Part shown: positions 1 to 8,945 of the stretch, piece after piece
Numbering within the stretch: the stretch's first letter is position 1
Layout: each line of letters begins with the position of its first letter
DNA from: Spelaeicoccus albus
Lineage (GTDB): Bacteria > Actinomycetota > Actinomycetes > Actinomycetales > Brevibacteriaceae
Assembly (NCBI RefSeq): GCF_013409065.1
Contig: NZ_JACBZP010000001.1
Location: forward strand, 2,666,001 to 2,730,000
Reading direction: 5' to 3'
Length of the DNA stretch: 64,000 nucleotides
Notes under the pieces: model-generated
What the model saw: only the letters and a program-made list of their open reading frames with translations
The model's database searches: none
Told to the model about the DNA's origin: nothing
Position numbers and translations under genes: made by a program

Positions 1-1199
1 GCGACGGCGTCATCCGAGACTACCGCGAATTCATTGACGTGTTCGCTCAGCTCGCCGGCCTTGGTGTGGCGGAGCCATGCCCGATCGCCGACGCCGAGAT
101 TCCCGACGCCGGTCAGCGGCGTTTGCACTTCGCCTGCCATCTCACTGCCGACCATGCGGGCGCCGGCCGGCCAGGCCACCTCCGGAAGCCTATCCGGCGC
201 GGCCGGTCCCGACGCGATCCATCCTCCGCCCATCAGGGTGGCGATCCCGGGTGCGGGCCGGCGTACCACGGATAAGGCGAACGCAGCGGCCGGCGCCGGG
301 CTGAACGACCGGTATCCGTCGAACAGGTGCGGGCCGAATAATCCGCTACCGGCGGCGATCTCGGTGACGGACCCGTCGGCCGCCGTCGAATCGATCGAAC
401 CGGTGCCGCCGCCATTGACGAACTCCAGGTCGGCGACGCCGCGGACGGCGGCGACGGCCTCGGCGCGGCGGCCGTGAAGTTCGGCCACCGATCGGCGTTG
501 GATGCGACGGATCGCTGCGCCGCGCACCGGCTTACCGGGGGGCGCATCGGCCAGGCCGGCAACTTGAGCTTCGTACGCCATCATTCCGACGAGCTCGAAC
601 CCCCGGCGTGCGGCAATGAGTTCGGCGAGAGCACGCGCTTCGGCAGGGGAGTGCACGGGCGAACGACGGACACCGATGTGGGCGCGTACAGGGCCCGGCA
701 GCTTCGGCCGCCACGACGCGTCGAGTTCGAGACAGACTCGGACGGGAAACCGGTCCGGCGGACTGAGCACGGCGTCGACGGCGTCCAAATGGTCGACCGA
801 ATCAACCATCAGCGTGACTCGGCCCGCCAGCGATTCGTCGGTGGCCAGCCTGCGGATCGCCTCGCGGTGCGTCGTCGGATAGCCGACGACCACGTCGTCC
901 ACCGTTTCGGCCAGCCACAACGCTTCCGGCAACGTGTATGCCAGAACGCCGTGATATCCGTCGTGCTTCATCAGCTCCTCGACGACGCCGCGCACACGGA
1001 CTGACTTGCTTGCCACTCGGATCGGTTTGCCGCCGGCGCGCCGGAGCATATCGGCGGCGTTCCAGGCCAGGGCCTCTTGGCAGAGCACCGCCAGAGGCGG
1101 GTCGAGATGAAGGGTGGCGGCCGTCAGGGCCGGCCAGTACGCTTCGGGGCGGGTCCATGGCCGGTCGGCCGGCACGGAACGGAGATCGGGAAGTTTCAT
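1..1199 (-). CDS. PLP-dependent D-threonine aldolase/D-serine deaminase-like protein (3' end outside window)
   Basis: The reading frame opens at ATG 1199 and stays open to the window edge (399 codons seen, no stop), so the C-terminus is missing. Near residue 65 the motif RVASKSVR fits the PLP-lysine strand of the alanine-racemase-fold N-terminal domain. A later NGGGTGS segment fits the phosphate-binding glycines of the DSD1/D-threonine aldolase family. Known members cleave D-3-hydroxy amino acids or deaminate D-serine in the cytoplasm; the substrate here cannot be read. It starts 39 bp after the MFS gene on the same strand, so a TetR-MFS-enzyme operon is likely. The metal-binding C-terminal domain expected in the family would lie beyond base 1. 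Confidence 0.8.
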   Translation of the reverse strand, partial: MKLPDLRSVPADRPWTRPEAYWPALTAATLHLDPPLAVLCQEALAWNAADMLRRAGGKPIRVASKSVRVRGVVEELMKHDGYHGVLAYTLPEALWLAETVDDVVVGYPTTHREAIRRLATDESLAGRVTLMVDSVDHLDAVDAVLSPPDRFPVRVCLELDASWRPKLPGPVRAHIGVRRSPVHSPAEARALAELIAARRGFELVGMMAYEAQVAGLADAPPGKPVRGAAIRRIQRRSVAELHGRRAEAVAAVRGVADLEFVNGGGTGSIDSTAADGSVTEIAAGSGLFGPHLFDGYRSFSPAPAAAFALSVVRRPAPGIATLMGGGWIASGPAAPDRLPEVAWPAGARMVGSEMAGEVQTPLTGVGNLGVGDRAWLRHTKAGELSEHVNEFAVVSDDAV

Positions 1200-1238
1200 G
1201 GGGCTGCCTTCACTTGTGTGCTCGTATCTGGTTTGCTC

Positions 1239-2468
1239 TCATCGGACCGCCTTGACGGGCACTACCGCCAACGCTCCAAGTAGCGCCGTGAAGCCGGCCA
1301 CCAGGAACAAGACGGTGAATCCGCCGGTGAGCGCCACAATACCGGCGCCGGCCAGCGGTGCAATTGCCTGCGGCACGGCATAGGCGATGTTCATGATTCC
1401 CAAGTCCTTGCCGCGGTCGGCCGCATTCGGCAGCACCTGCGTGGCCAGCGCTTGGTCGACGGATAAGAAGCTGCCGAACCCGAAGCCGAGGAATCCGGCA
1501 GCAACCATTGCCACCGGGAGGCTCGGCACGAAGGCCAGCAGCAGCGCGGCAATGCCTTGCAATGATGCGGCGGTGAACACGAAGACCTTTCGCCGGCCGA
1601 TCACGTCGGAGAGCTTGCCGAACGACACCGCGGAGATCAGCACGAAGACCATGTAGATCGCGCTGAGCACGACCAGATCGTCCGCGGCCGACGTATCGCC
1701 CAGCCCGAACTGCAGGAAATACAGCAACAGCGTGGTTCCGAACGCGTTGCCGATGTTCACGAGCACGCGGGACAGCAGCGTCCAGCCGAAATCGGGATGG
1801 GCTCGCGGGCTTATCCAAAAGTCGGCGAGCGCCGGTTTGCGGTGCGCAGTCGAGGGAGCCGGCGGTTCCGGCACCAAGCACACGAACGGCAGCACCAGCA
1901 CGACCAGAAGCACCGCCGTCAGCAGATAGCCGGCGAACTGGCCAAGCGCGAGCGCCGTCACCAAGACCAACCCGACGATGATGCCGATGGCTTGCGGCGC
2001 GGACATCCAGCCGGAGACCAGTCCGCGTTGCCGCACCGGCACCTGGTCGGAGATGATGGCCGTCAAAGCGGCCGTCAGGACGCAAAACCCCGTGAGCGCC
2101 AGACACCAGAAGATGCCGATCCCGATCATCGAATGCTGGGCGCCCAAGAGGATCAGCGCTCCGGCAAAGACCATCGTGCCGACGACCATCCACGGTCTGC
2201 GGCGTCCGAATCGGGTGGCTGTCCGATCCGACAGCATCCCGGTCACCGGATAGGCGATCAGTGCGCAGACGCCGGCAATTCCCGAAATGATGCCGAACGC
2301 CACGACCGAATCGACCCATTGGGTGGGTTGCAGTTGCAGGTCGACCTGTGTCGGCAAGAGCAGCTGGATCGGGGTCAGCTGCGCCAGCCAGATGCCGAGC
2401 CACGCCAGGGCGAACAGTGTGATCCACCGCCGCCCGACGAGCCGGCGGGGCTCGGTCGGCGCCCTCAC
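1239..2468 (-). CDS. MFS transporter
   Basis: A 409-residue, strongly hydrophobic protein with about 12 membrane segments. The MFS signature LSDRTATRFGRRRP follows the second helix and a second copy, KLSDVIGRRK, opens the C-terminal half, which is the two-fold repeat of the superfamily. The start is GTG 2468, which overlaps the TetR stop codon as GTGA and implies translational coupling. Its neighbours, a TetR repressor upstream and a PLP amino-acid enzyme downstream, suggest uptake or efflux of a compound related to that enzyme. The substrate is not readable from sequence. Confidence 0.88.
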   Translation of the reverse strand: MRAPTEPRRLVGRRWITLFALAWLGIWLAQLTPIQLLLPTQVDLQLQPTQWVDSVVAFGIISGIAGVCALIAYPVTGMLSDRTATRFGRRRPWMVVGTMVFAGALILLGAQHSMIGIGIFWCLALTGFCVLTAALTAIISDQVPVRQRGLVSGWMSAPQAIGIIVGLVLVTALALGQFAGYLLTAVLLVVLVLPFVCLVPEPPAPSTAHRKPALADFWISPRAHPDFGWTLLSRVLVNIGNAFGTTLLLYFLQFGLGDTSAADDLVVLSAIYMVFVLISAVSFGKLSDVIGRRKVFVFTAASLQGIAALLLAFVPSLPVAMVAAGFLGFGFGSFLSVDQALATQVLPNAADRGKDLGIMNIAYAVPQAIAPLAGAGIVALTGGFTVLFLVAGFTALLGALAVVPVKAVR

Positions 2469-3064
2469 GGTTCGTCGTCCGCGGCAAGGGACGCAAGCAA
2501 GTCGGCGGCCACATCGGCAAGGCGATCGGCCCCGGCGTCGTTACGGTCGGCAAGCCATGTCGTCGTCATGCCGTCGGTCAGTGCAATGGCCAGGCGGGCG
2601 ACGTCACCCAGCGGCAGTGTCCAGCGCGTACCGGTGTGTCGGGCGGCCGCGCCGAGCAAGCCGGCGGCCAGCGACTCGTACGATCCGTATTGTTTGGCGG
2701 CAAGTCCGCGCAAGCTTGGGGTGCGCAATGCGTAAAAGGTCAGTTCGAGCATCGCTTGTTCGTGGTGGGGGTTGGCCCGCAGCAACGTCAAGTACGCGGC
2801 GAGCCCACCGCGCAACAACTCGTGGAGCGTTCCGCCGGTGGCGAGAATTCGCTCGGTGGCCGCGCGTTCGTCGGCGATGACGGTGTCGATGACGCGGCGC
2901 AGCAATTCGTCGCGAGAGGCGAACGCGTAATGGAAACTGGCCAACGACATGCCGGCTTCGGCAGTGACGGCGCGGGTTGAGGCGGCCTGGACGCCGTCAC
3001 GGGCAATGACCCGCAAGGCTGCGGCGACGAGCGCCGCGCGTCGGTCGTCGATGGGAATGCGCAT
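2465..3064 (-). CDS. TetR/AcrR family transcriptional regulator
   Basis: A 199-residue protein with an N-terminal helix-turn-helix (about residues 10-55, recognition part AGMSLASFHYAF) and a variable ligand-binding C-terminal domain, the usual TetR layout and length. The start ATG 3064 follows a 50-bp gap that holds a perfect 22-bp palindrome (3091-3112), the likely operator. The gene overlaps the MFS gene by 4 bp. Autorepression, with co-repression of the transporter and the PLP enzyme, is the natural inference. The inducer is unknown. Confidence 0.9.
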   Translation of the reverse strand: MRIPIDDRRAALVAAALRVIARDGVQAASTRAVTAEAGMSLASFHYAFASRDELLRRVIDTVIADERAATERILATGGTLHELLRGGLAAYLTLLRANPHHEQAMLELTFYALRTPSLRGLAAKQYGSYESLAAGLLGAAARHTGTRWTLPLGDVARLAIALTDGMTTTWLADRNDAGADRLADVAADLLASLAADDEP

Positions 3065-3090
3065 CGATGCGCCCCTTCCGCCAAGCAGTT

Positions 3091-3112
3091 AACTGGGTCG
3101 ATCGACCCAGTT
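3091..3112. promoter_or_regulatory. Perfect 22-bp palindrome, likely TetR operator
   Basis: Half-site AACTGGGTCGA is followed at once by its exact reverse complement TCGACCCAGTT. It lies 27 bp upstream of the TetR start and just after the GNAT stop. Length and symmetry fit a dimeric TetR operator. Binding by the adjacent repressor is inferred. Confidence 0.75.
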
Positions 3113-3114
3113 CA

Positions 3115-3600
3115 TCATGCCATGACGGCGGGCCCGGGGGAAGAGGCAGCTGTGCGTTGCAGCGGCGTGTGCGGTATTCCGTCGTCGAGAAAATCCGGCC
3201 CGCACGGCGTGAAACCGTACCGGGCGTACCAGCCGGTCAAGTGCGATTGGGCGTGCATGGTCAACAACGAATCACCGTGCGTCGAGATGACGGCTTGCAA
3301 CAACGACCCGGCCAAGCCCCGGCCACGATGGTCCGGGTGAGTCACGACGCGTCCGATGGCGCGGCCGGCGGGATCGAGCGAATGACCGACCTCTAGCCCG
3401 GCCGGCAGCACCCGCAGATAGGCGGCTACGTCGTCGCCGTTCGAAATGAGCACGTGCTCGGTGGCGTCGTCGAGGTCCCGCCCGTCAAGATCGAGGTACG
3501 CGCACTCCTGCTCGACGACGAACACGCGGCAGCGCAAGCGCAGGACGGCGTACGCTTCGGCGGGGGTCAAACCCGACCACGACGTCACACGGGCGTTCAT
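3115..3600 (-). CDS. GNAT family N-acetyltransferase (ElaA-like)
   Basis: A 161-residue protein with the GNAT core: RCRVFVVEQECAY near the N-terminus (typical of ElaA), then beta4/motif A with IGRVVTHPDHRGRGLAGSLL (acetyl-CoA pyrophosphate loop R-x-x-G-x-G/A), and GWYARYGFTPCG near the C-terminus. The start ATG 3600 overlaps the msrB stop (ATGA), so the two are probably co-translated. The acceptor substrate of ElaA-type proteins is not established. Confidence 0.87.
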   Translation of the reverse strand: MNARVTSWSGLTPAEAYAVLRLRCRVFVVEQECAYLDLDGRDLDDATEHVLISNGDDVAAYLRVLPAGLEVGHSLDPAGRAIGRVVTHPDHRGRGLAGSLLQAVISTHGDSLLTMHAQSHLTGWYARYGFTPCGPDFLDDGIPHTPLQRTAASSPGPAVMA

Positions 3601-4043
3601 GCGTCAGCGGCGCGGTCTTCGGACGTCGCCGGCACGAGCCGCAGGCTTATCGAATTGATGCAGTACCGCTCGTCGGTCGGCGTGTCATAGCCTTCGCCGG
3701 TGAACACGTGGCCCAAGTGCGAATTGCACTGCGCACAGCGGACTTCGACGCGTTCCATCCCCATCGTCGTGTCGCGGATGTAGTGCACCCGGTCTTCGGC
3801 GAGCGGGGTGTAGAACGACGGCCAGCCGCAGTGCGATCCGAACTTCGTGTCGGACGTGAACAACTCGGCGCCGCACGCCCGGCACTGGTAACTGCCGACG
3901 GAATCGGTGTCGACGTACTCGCCCGTGAACGGCGGTTCGGTCGCCGCTTGGCGGAGCACCCGGTACTCCTCCGGGGTCAACCGGCGGCGCCATTCGTCGT
4001 CGGTGATGGCCTGTGGATCGGTTCGTTCGGTTTGTTCAGTCAT
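3597..4043 (-). CDS. msrB: Peptide-methionine (R)-S-oxide reductase
   Basis: This enzyme reduces methionine-R-sulfoxide in proteins, a cytoplasmic repair step after oxidative damage. The 148 residues contain two zinc CxxC pairs (CRACG and CAQCNSHLGHVF), the GSHCGWPSFY motif and the catalytic RYCINS cysteine near the C-terminus. ATG 4043 is chosen because the frame upstream (to 4124) looks non-coding and an AAAGG ribosome site precedes this ATG. It is divergent from the hydrolase at 4201, with a 157-bp promoter region between them. Confidence 0.95.
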   Translation of the reverse strand: MTEQTERTDPQAITDDEWRRRLTPEEYRVLRQAATEPPFTGEYVDTDSVGSYQCRACGAELFTSDTKFGSHCGWPSFYTPLAEDRVHYIRDTTMGMERVEVRCAQCNSHLGHVFTGEGYDTPTDERYCINSISLRLVPATSEDRAADA

Positions 4044-4200
4044 GAGTGTTGCGCCTTTCTGCACTGTGCCGGGCACGGGTTTTCTCACTGGGTCAACACC
4101 GGCGCCTCCCTCCGATGTTCCCATGCGGCGCCGGCCGGGGACATCGCGTGCGCCGGAGGTGCGCTAACAACGGAACGGGCATCAATGGAACAATGGGCGC

Positions 4201-5433
4201 GTGGCCATGAAAAGGACCCCCTCGAAGCCGGCTCGCACGCCGTGGGTGTTTCTCGGAATAGGCGCCGGTGCTTCCCTGGCAGCCGTGCTGTCGGCCGCGA
4301 CGTCCGGCCTTGCCGCCTACTTCGCGCGGCGCATCGTCGTGCCCGAACGCGCCGAGGAGCCATTGGAGATCCTGCACGTGTCGGGGTTCGACGGCGAAAT
4401 GTCGATCCTCTTGGCGGCGGACGACGAAACGATGGTGCCCGGGCGGTACGGTCTCGTGTTCGATGGTGGCCGCGGCCATGCGCGAATCGGCGACATCCTG
4501 GAATACGACCCGCGCGCCGGCACCGTCTTGCGCAGCGTCCTGGGCGTGGACGCCGGCACGCTGCGCAAAGCGCGGCGCGGCCGGTGGTCCGCCGCCTACT
4601 ATCGCAATCCCGACGCTGCGGGCGTGCCGAGCACCGAGATCACCATGCATTCGGACGCCGGGGAGCTTCCGGCCTGGTGCATCCCGGGAAATCCGAGTGC
4701 CGTCGAAGGATTCACCGACGTGTGGGCGATACTCATTCACGGACGGGGAGGAACCCGGGCGGCGGGTCTGAGCGCCGTCCGGCCCTTGCGCAGGCTCGGC
4801 ATCACCAGCCTGGCCATCGCCTACCGTAATGACGCCGAAGTGCAGCCGCCCGACGACAGCCGGTACGGCTTGGGCGACACGGAATGGCTGGACGTGGATG
4901 CGGCGATCGAGTACGCGCTGGACCACGGAGCCCGCCGGATAGTGCTCTTCGGCTGGTCGATGGGGGGCGCCATCGCTTTCCAGTCGGCATCGCGGAGCCG
5001 GTTCAAGTCGGCGATCAGCGCGCTGGTCCTGGACGCCCCGGTCGTCGACTGGTTCGCCGTGTTGGACCGGCAGGCCAAGATCAACAAGTTGCCCACCCCG
5101 GTGGCCAGGCTGTCGCTGTCGATGATTTCTCGGCCCTGGGCCCGGTGGATCACGGGCCTCGAGACACCGCTCGATCTGCACCGGATGGACTGGGTGACGC
5201 GTGCGGCCGAGCTCGACAAGCCGGTGCTGCTCATCCATAGCGACGATGACGATTTCGTGCCGTCGCGGCCGTCGCACCTGCTGGCGCGGGCACGGTCCGA
5301 CCTCGTGACGATGCCGGTCTATGACACGGCCCGTCACACCAAGGAATGGAACGTCGACCCTGAGCGGTGGGACGACGACGTCGCCCGGTTCCTCAGCGGC
5401 GTCCTGAGCCGTCCGGGCTCTCGGGGCGACTGA
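4201..5433 (+). CDS. Alpha/beta hydrolase, membrane-anchored
   Basis: A 410-residue protein. Residues about 14-38 form a hydrophobic helix, suggesting an N-terminal membrane anchor, followed by a region of no clear family. The hydrolase fold then shows IHGRGGTR (oxyanion region), GWSMGG (nucleophile elbow, G-x-S-x-G), an aspartate in SDDDDFVPS and a histidine in ARHTKEWN, so the triad is complete. The start is GTG 4201; ATG 4207 is equally possible. Its 3' end overlaps the convergent reductase gene by 41 bp. The substrate is unknown. Confidence 0.85.
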   Translation: MAMKRTPSKPARTPWVFLGIGAGASLAAVLSAATSGLAAYFARRIVVPERAEEPLEILHVSGFDGEMSILLAADDETMVPGRYGLVFDGGRGHARIGDILEYDPRAGTVLRSVLGVDAGTLRKARRGRWSAAYYRNPDAAGVPSTEITMHSDAGELPAWCIPGNPSAVEGFTDVWAILIHGRGGTRAAGLSAVRPLRRLGITSLAIAYRNDAEVQPPDDSRYGLGDTEWLDVDAAIEYALDHGARRIVLFGWSMGGAIAFQSASRSRFKSAISALVLDAPVVDWFAVLDRQAKINKLPTPVARLSLSMISRPWARWITGLETPLDLHRMDWVTRAAELDKPVLLIHSDDDDFVPSRPSHLLARARSDLVTMPVYDTARHTKEWNVDPERWDDDVARFLSGVLSRPGSRGD

Positions 5434-6166
5434 CGAGCCACCGGCCGATCAGTGAATCGCCTGCTCCGAGGAGCGTGTGAGCAGCGAACCGGGTGTCCAG
5501 TCGCACGCCTTGGACGATCCGTCCGGCCTCGCCGCCGCGCGCTTCCAAGCCGATTGTCAGGTCGAGTTCGTCAACGAGATCGGCAGCGAGCAGTCCGCCC
5601 AGCAGGTGCGGCCCGCCTTCGGAAAGTATCCGCGTGAGACCGCGTGCCGTCAACTCGTCGACGGCTGTCGGGAGATCGACCGCCGTGTCGCCCGCTATGA
5701 GCACGGCGTCGTCGCCGGCGCGGGCGCTGAATTCCCGGACGGCGTCCGGATCGGCCGTGCGGCACGTGAGAAGCAGCGGCTGACCGCCGTCGGCCGAGAA
5801 CAGCCTGTCGACATCGACGCGCCCGGTTGCGCTGACGATTGCCAGCAGTGGGCCGCCGGGACGACGGACATCGGCCCGGCCGTGCTCGTGCGAGAGCCGA
5901 GTGTAGCGCTCGACGCGGGCCGTCTCGGCGCCGATCAGGACGACGTCCGACCAGGCACGAAGCGTTTGGAATACGGACTTGTCCGAGTCCGATGAGATAC
6001 TGCCGGACCGGCCGTCGGCCCCCATGGCGGCGCCGTCGAGAGTGGAGACCATATTGACGCGCAGCCATCGTGCCGCTTCGGTAGTGCCTGCCGCATACAG
6101 TTCCGCGAGTCGGTCGTCGTCCACGGCGGTGTCGGGGGAGTCGGGCGGCGGCATGAGTTGGCGCAC
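5393..6166 (-). CDS. RibD C-terminal domain (pyrimidine reductase family) protein
   Basis: A 257-residue protein whose body matches the dihydrofolate-reductase-like fold of RibD C-terminal proteins. NMVSTLDGAAMGADGRSG lies at the N-terminal nucleotide site, then VVLIGAETARVERY, and ILSEGGPHLLGGLL contains the typical S-E-G-G-P-x-L motif. The family includes the riboflavin-pathway reductase, but stand-alone actinobacterial members are often of unproven function. GTG 6166 is chosen because TAGGAG, which contains the stop codon of the upstream transpeptidase gene, sits 8 nt before it; ATG 6154 is the alternative. The two genes are therefore tightly linked. Confidence 0.82.
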   Translation of the reverse strand: MRQLMPPPDSPDTAVDDDRLAELYAAGTTEAARWLRVNMVSTLDGAAMGADGRSGSISSDSDKSVFQTLRAWSDVVLIGAETARVERYTRLSHEHGRADVRRPGGPLLAIVSATGRVDVDRLFSADGGQPLLLTCRTADPDAVREFSARAGDDAVLIAGDTAVDLPTAVDELTARGLTRILSEGGPHLLGGLLAADLVDELDLTIGLEARGGEAGRIVQGVRLDTRFAAHTLLGAGDSLIGRWLVSRPESPDGSGRR

Positions 6167-6177
6167 GTGGGGATCTC

Positions 6178-6978
6178 CTAACGCGAGATGACGGGTTTCG
6201 GCCCGGTGACGATGACCGGTCGCGCCTTGGGGTCGAGGTGGGTCAGCAGGAATTTCATGCCGGACTGGGGCAGCGTGATGCATCCGTGCGTCGGGCTGTG
6301 GTGGTCGACGTGCAGCCAGATCTTGCCGCCGCGGGCTGCTCCGTGCGGATGCCGACTATCCGTCGGTTTCGATCCGGCCACGCGGTTGAAATTGATGGCT
6401 ATCAAGTAATTGAATACTTTTTTGAAGGAGTCGCCGTAGGTTGCTGCCGCAGCGCTTCGGTACGCCGGGTCGCGGTCGTACGACAGCTTGGTTCCCGGAT
6501 TCGCCAGGTACCCGCCGGCGTCGGTCAGTCCGAACACGCCGATCGGGGTTGTGGCGTCCCCGACCGAGCGGTGCTTCTTCCAGCCGTTCTTGCCGTTGTG
6601 TCCGGGCCAATCATCGACGGCCTTCCATGTACCGTCGGCGACCAACCGGTACATGGTGGTGTGGGCGCGGCTCCCCGTCTTCGTCTCGGTCGCGGACACG
6701 AGGACCTGCGTCGTCCGTTTGGGGATCTGCCGCATGGTGTGCGGGCCGATCCCCGGGATGGCGTGGCGGGTCGGACGCGTTCCGGGCGAGCGCTGGCCCG
6801 GGCCCGGAATGGGATCGCCGGGCTCGGCCGAGCTGCGCGACGGCGATGCGTCGCGGGCGCGGTCCGTTGCGGCGGTCAGGGTGCCCCCGCAACCGGTCAG
6901 CGCCGCGGCGGTCATCCCGACCGCGGCGCAGGCAGTGAGGCAGGTCCGCACGACCGAGGCAGCGTGACGCATGCGCAC
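6178..6978 (-). CDS. L,D-transpeptidase-family (YkuD-like) lipoprotein
   Basis: A 266-residue secreted protein. A signal peptide ends in the lipobox ALTGC (about residue 30), followed by a Pro/Ser-rich linker. The C-terminal domain carries KIWLHVDHHSPTHGCITL, the H-x(n)-S/T-H-G-C catalytic cysteine motif of YkuD-type enzymes, and TTPIGVFGLTDAGG upstream of it. The family cross-links or trims peptidoglycan outside the membrane; a variant acting on other substrates is possible. The start is GTG 6978 or ATG 6972. It lies immediately upstream of the RibD-like gene. Confidence 0.85.
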   Translation of the reverse strand: MRMRHAASVVRTCLTACAAVGMTAAALTGCGGTLTAATDRARDASPSRSSAEPGDPIPGPGQRSPGTRPTRHAIPGIGPHTMRQIPKRTTQVLVSATETKTGSRAHTTMYRLVADGTWKAVDDWPGHNGKNGWKKHRSVGDATTPIGVFGLTDAGGYLANPGTKLSYDRDPAYRSAAAATYGDSFKKVFNYLIAINFNRVAGSKPTDSRHPHGAARGGKIWLHVDHHSPTHGCITLPQSGMKFLLTHLDPKARPVIVTGPKPVISR

Positions 6979-7004
6979 TACTTTGCCACCATCTCGCCGT
7001 CGAA

Positions 7005-7478
7005 TCAGTTCGGCCGGCTGTGCGCCGGGGCGGTCAACGCGGCGATCTGGTGCTTGATGCGCGCCAGCATGGCGCCCATCCCGCGCATGCGCAACGGCGA
7101 CACTGCGTCGGTCAGGCCGAACCGGCCGGGCAGATCCGCCGGAACATTCATGATCGTGTCCACAGTTGCGCCGTCCAGGCCTTCCGCCAAGATGCCGGCG
7201 AAGCCCTTGGTCGTGGGCGATTCGGCCGGAGCGTGGAAGAACAGGTGCACGGCGCGCTCGTCCGGGTCCGACGGCGTGTCATCCACTTCGACCTTCAAGA
7301 ACAGCGGCGACTGGCATTCTTCGACCCGTTCCAGGAGTTCCGGATGGTCGGTCAGACGTGCCGGAAGGTCGGGAAGTTCCTGCGAGAATTCGAGCAGCAT
7401 TTGCAGCCGGTCCCGTGCGGAGACCGCCTGGAAGTCATCGACTATCTCGCCCAACGCGAAAGGTAAATCGGTTCTCAT
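7005..7478 (-). CDS. SufE family protein
   Basis: A 157-residue protein matching SufE-type sulfur acceptors, with the acceptor cysteine in RVEECQSPLFL (about residue 55) and a C-terminal region with PLRMRGMGAML. SufE proteins take persulfide sulfur and hand it to Fe-S or other sulfur pathways. ATG 7478 is chosen because AAGG precedes it by a few bases; the frame upstream of it belongs to the neighbouring gene. It follows the sulfurtransferase by 10 bp, the same pairing known for Rv3283/Rv3284 of Mycobacterium tuberculosis, so a functional partnership is likely. Confidence 0.9.
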   Translation of the reverse strand: MRTDLPFALGEIVDDFQAVSARDRLQMLLEFSQELPDLPARLTDHPELLERVEECQSPLFLKVEVDDTPSDPDERAVHLFFHAPAESPTTKGFAGILAEGLDGATVDTIMNVPADLPGRFGLTDAVSPLRMRGMGAMLARIKHQIAALTAPAHSRPN

Positions 7479-7488
7479 TACCTTAATT

Positions 7489-8382
7489 CTAAACGGTTCC
7501 GGGGTCGTCGCCGCGCGTGATCGGTGCGCGGACCAGCGAACCCCATTCGGACCAGGACCCATCGTAGTTGCGCACCGTCGGCATACCGAGCAGATGGTGC
7601 AGGACGAACCACGTGTGGGAAGACCGTTCGCCGATCCGGCAGTAGGCCACTATGTCGTCGTCGCCGGAGAGGCCGACTTCGCCCTCGTAGATATCGGAAA
7701 GCTCGCGGCGGGATTTGAACCTGCCGTCGTCGGCGGCGGCGCGGCCCCACGGCACGCTCACTGCCGTCGGGATGTGACCGCCGCGCAGCGCGCCTTCTTC
7801 GGGGTAATCCGGTGCCGAGATGCGCTCCCCGGTGTATTCCTGGGGTGAGCGAACGTCAACGAGCGGTCCGCGGCCGATGTGGCGGGCCACGTCGTCGCGA
7901 TAGGCACGCAACTCGTCGTCGCGGCGTTCCACCACCGGGTAATTGGACGGAGTCCGCTCGGGCTGTTCGGTGGTCATGGGGCGGCCTTCGGCCATCCAGG
8001 CGGCACGCCCGCCGTCGAGAAGCCGGACGTCCTCGTGGCCGAACAGCGAGAACACCCAGAGCGCGTACGCGGCCCACCAGTTACTTTTGTCGCCGTAGAC
8101 GACTATGGTGTCGTCGCGGTCGATTCCCTTCGCGGACATCAAGCGGGCAAATCCTTCGCCGTTCAGGTAGTCGCGCGTGACCTGGTCGTTGAGTTCCGTA
8201 TGCCAGTCGACTTTCACCGATCCGGGAATATGCCCGGTTTCGTACAACAGCACGTCCTCGTCGGATTCGACGACGGCGAGTCCGTCGTCGCCCAGGTGCT
8301 CGGCCAGCCAGTCCGTCGAAACGAGGCGCTCGGGATGGGCGTATTCGCTGAACTGCGGGTTGGTCTCTTTTTCAACTGTCAT
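7489..8382 (-). CDS. sseA: Sulfurtransferase, tandem rhodanese (SseA-like)
   Basis: A 297-residue protein with two rhodanese domains. The first (about 15-135) has [13 protein letters not shown] and [13 protein letters not shown], where the catalytic cysteine is replaced, as is usual for the inactive half. The second (about 160-290) has [12 protein letters not shown] and the active loop [10 protein letters not shown]. Such enzymes move sulfane sulfur from thiosulfate or 3-mercaptopyruvate to acceptors. ATG 8382 (MTVEKETN) is chosen because it begins where similarity begins; the longer frame to 8583 overlaps the divergent HIT gene. Confidence 0.92.
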   Translation of the reverse strand: MTVEKETNPQFSEYAHPERLVSTDWLAEHLGDDGLAVVESDEDVLLYETGHIPGSVKVDWHTELNDQVTRDYLNGEGFARLMSAKGIDRDDTIVVYGDKSNWWAAYALWVFSLFGHEDVRLLDGGRAAWMAEGRPMTTEQPERTPSNYPVVERRDDELRAYRDDVARHIGRGPLVDVRSPQEYTGERISAPDYPEEGALRGGHIPTAVSVPWGRAAADDGRFKSRRELSDIYEGEVGLSGDDDIVAYCRIGERSSHTWFVLHHLLGMPTVRNYDGSWSEWGSLVRAPITRGDDPGTV

Positions 8383-8494
8383 AGTCGTAACGGTACCCGC
8401 GACCTGCGACATTTCGGCTGCTGCCCCCGCGGAATTCCGGTCGGCCGGCCGGAGGGCTGGGGATCCGTCGGAGCTCGCCAGTATTGTGGGAACC

Positions 8495-8929
8495 ATGACT
8501 GATGGATGCTTGTTCTGCGATATCGCGGCCGGAACCATTCCGAGCCGGCCGGTGGCGACTACCGAGACGACGTACGCGTTCATGGATATCCATCCGGCTT
8601 CGGATGGTCACTTGCTCGTCGTCCCGCGCCGCCACAGCACCGATCTGCGCGATATTGAGCCGCAGGATCTGACCGACGTGACCTTGGAAGCGCAGCGGAT
8701 CGCGCGTGCCATGTTCGATGCGTGGGACGTCGATGGGGTCAACCTGCTCAACTGCTGCGGGGAGGATGCCTGGCAAAGCGTGTTTCATTTCCACCTGCAT
8801 GTGATCCCGCGGTACCGGGACAAGGGCAAGGACCGTCTCGTGCTTCCGTTTGAGCCGAACGTCCCGGGCGATCCCGACGTGATGAACGACCTGAGCCGGT
8901 CGCTTTCGGACGCCCTGAAGTCCGCCTGA
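8495..8929 (+). CDS. HIT family protein
   Basis: A 144-residue histidine-triad nucleotide-binding protein. [13 protein letters not shown] at the N-terminus holds the zinc-type cysteines and [13 protein letters not shown] holds the H-x-H-x-H catalytic triad. Members hydrolyse nucleoside phosphoramidates or dinucleotides. ATG 8495 starts exactly where the family's conserved CxFC region needs it. A 112-bp region separates it from the divergent sseA and 16 bp from the convergent ABC operon. Confidence 0.93.
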   Translation: MTDGCLFCDIAAGTIPSRPVATTETTYAFMDIHPASDGHLLVVPRRHSTDLRDIEPQDLTDVTLEAQRIARAMFDAWDVDGVNLLNCCGEDAWQSVFHFHLHVIPRYRDKGKDRLVLPFEPNVPGDPDVMNDLSRSLSDALKSA

Positions 8930-8945
8930 CGCTGGGTCACGCGGT

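Noticed and set aside
1210-2553. 447-codon open frame in another frame of the MFS gene
   Set aside because: Arg/Ala-rich translation without membrane segments; the MFS frame is clearly coding.
4093-5337. 414-codon open frame antisense to the alpha/beta hydrolase
   Set aside because: The hydrolase has a full catalytic triad; the antisense product is Arg/His/Gln-rich without motifs.
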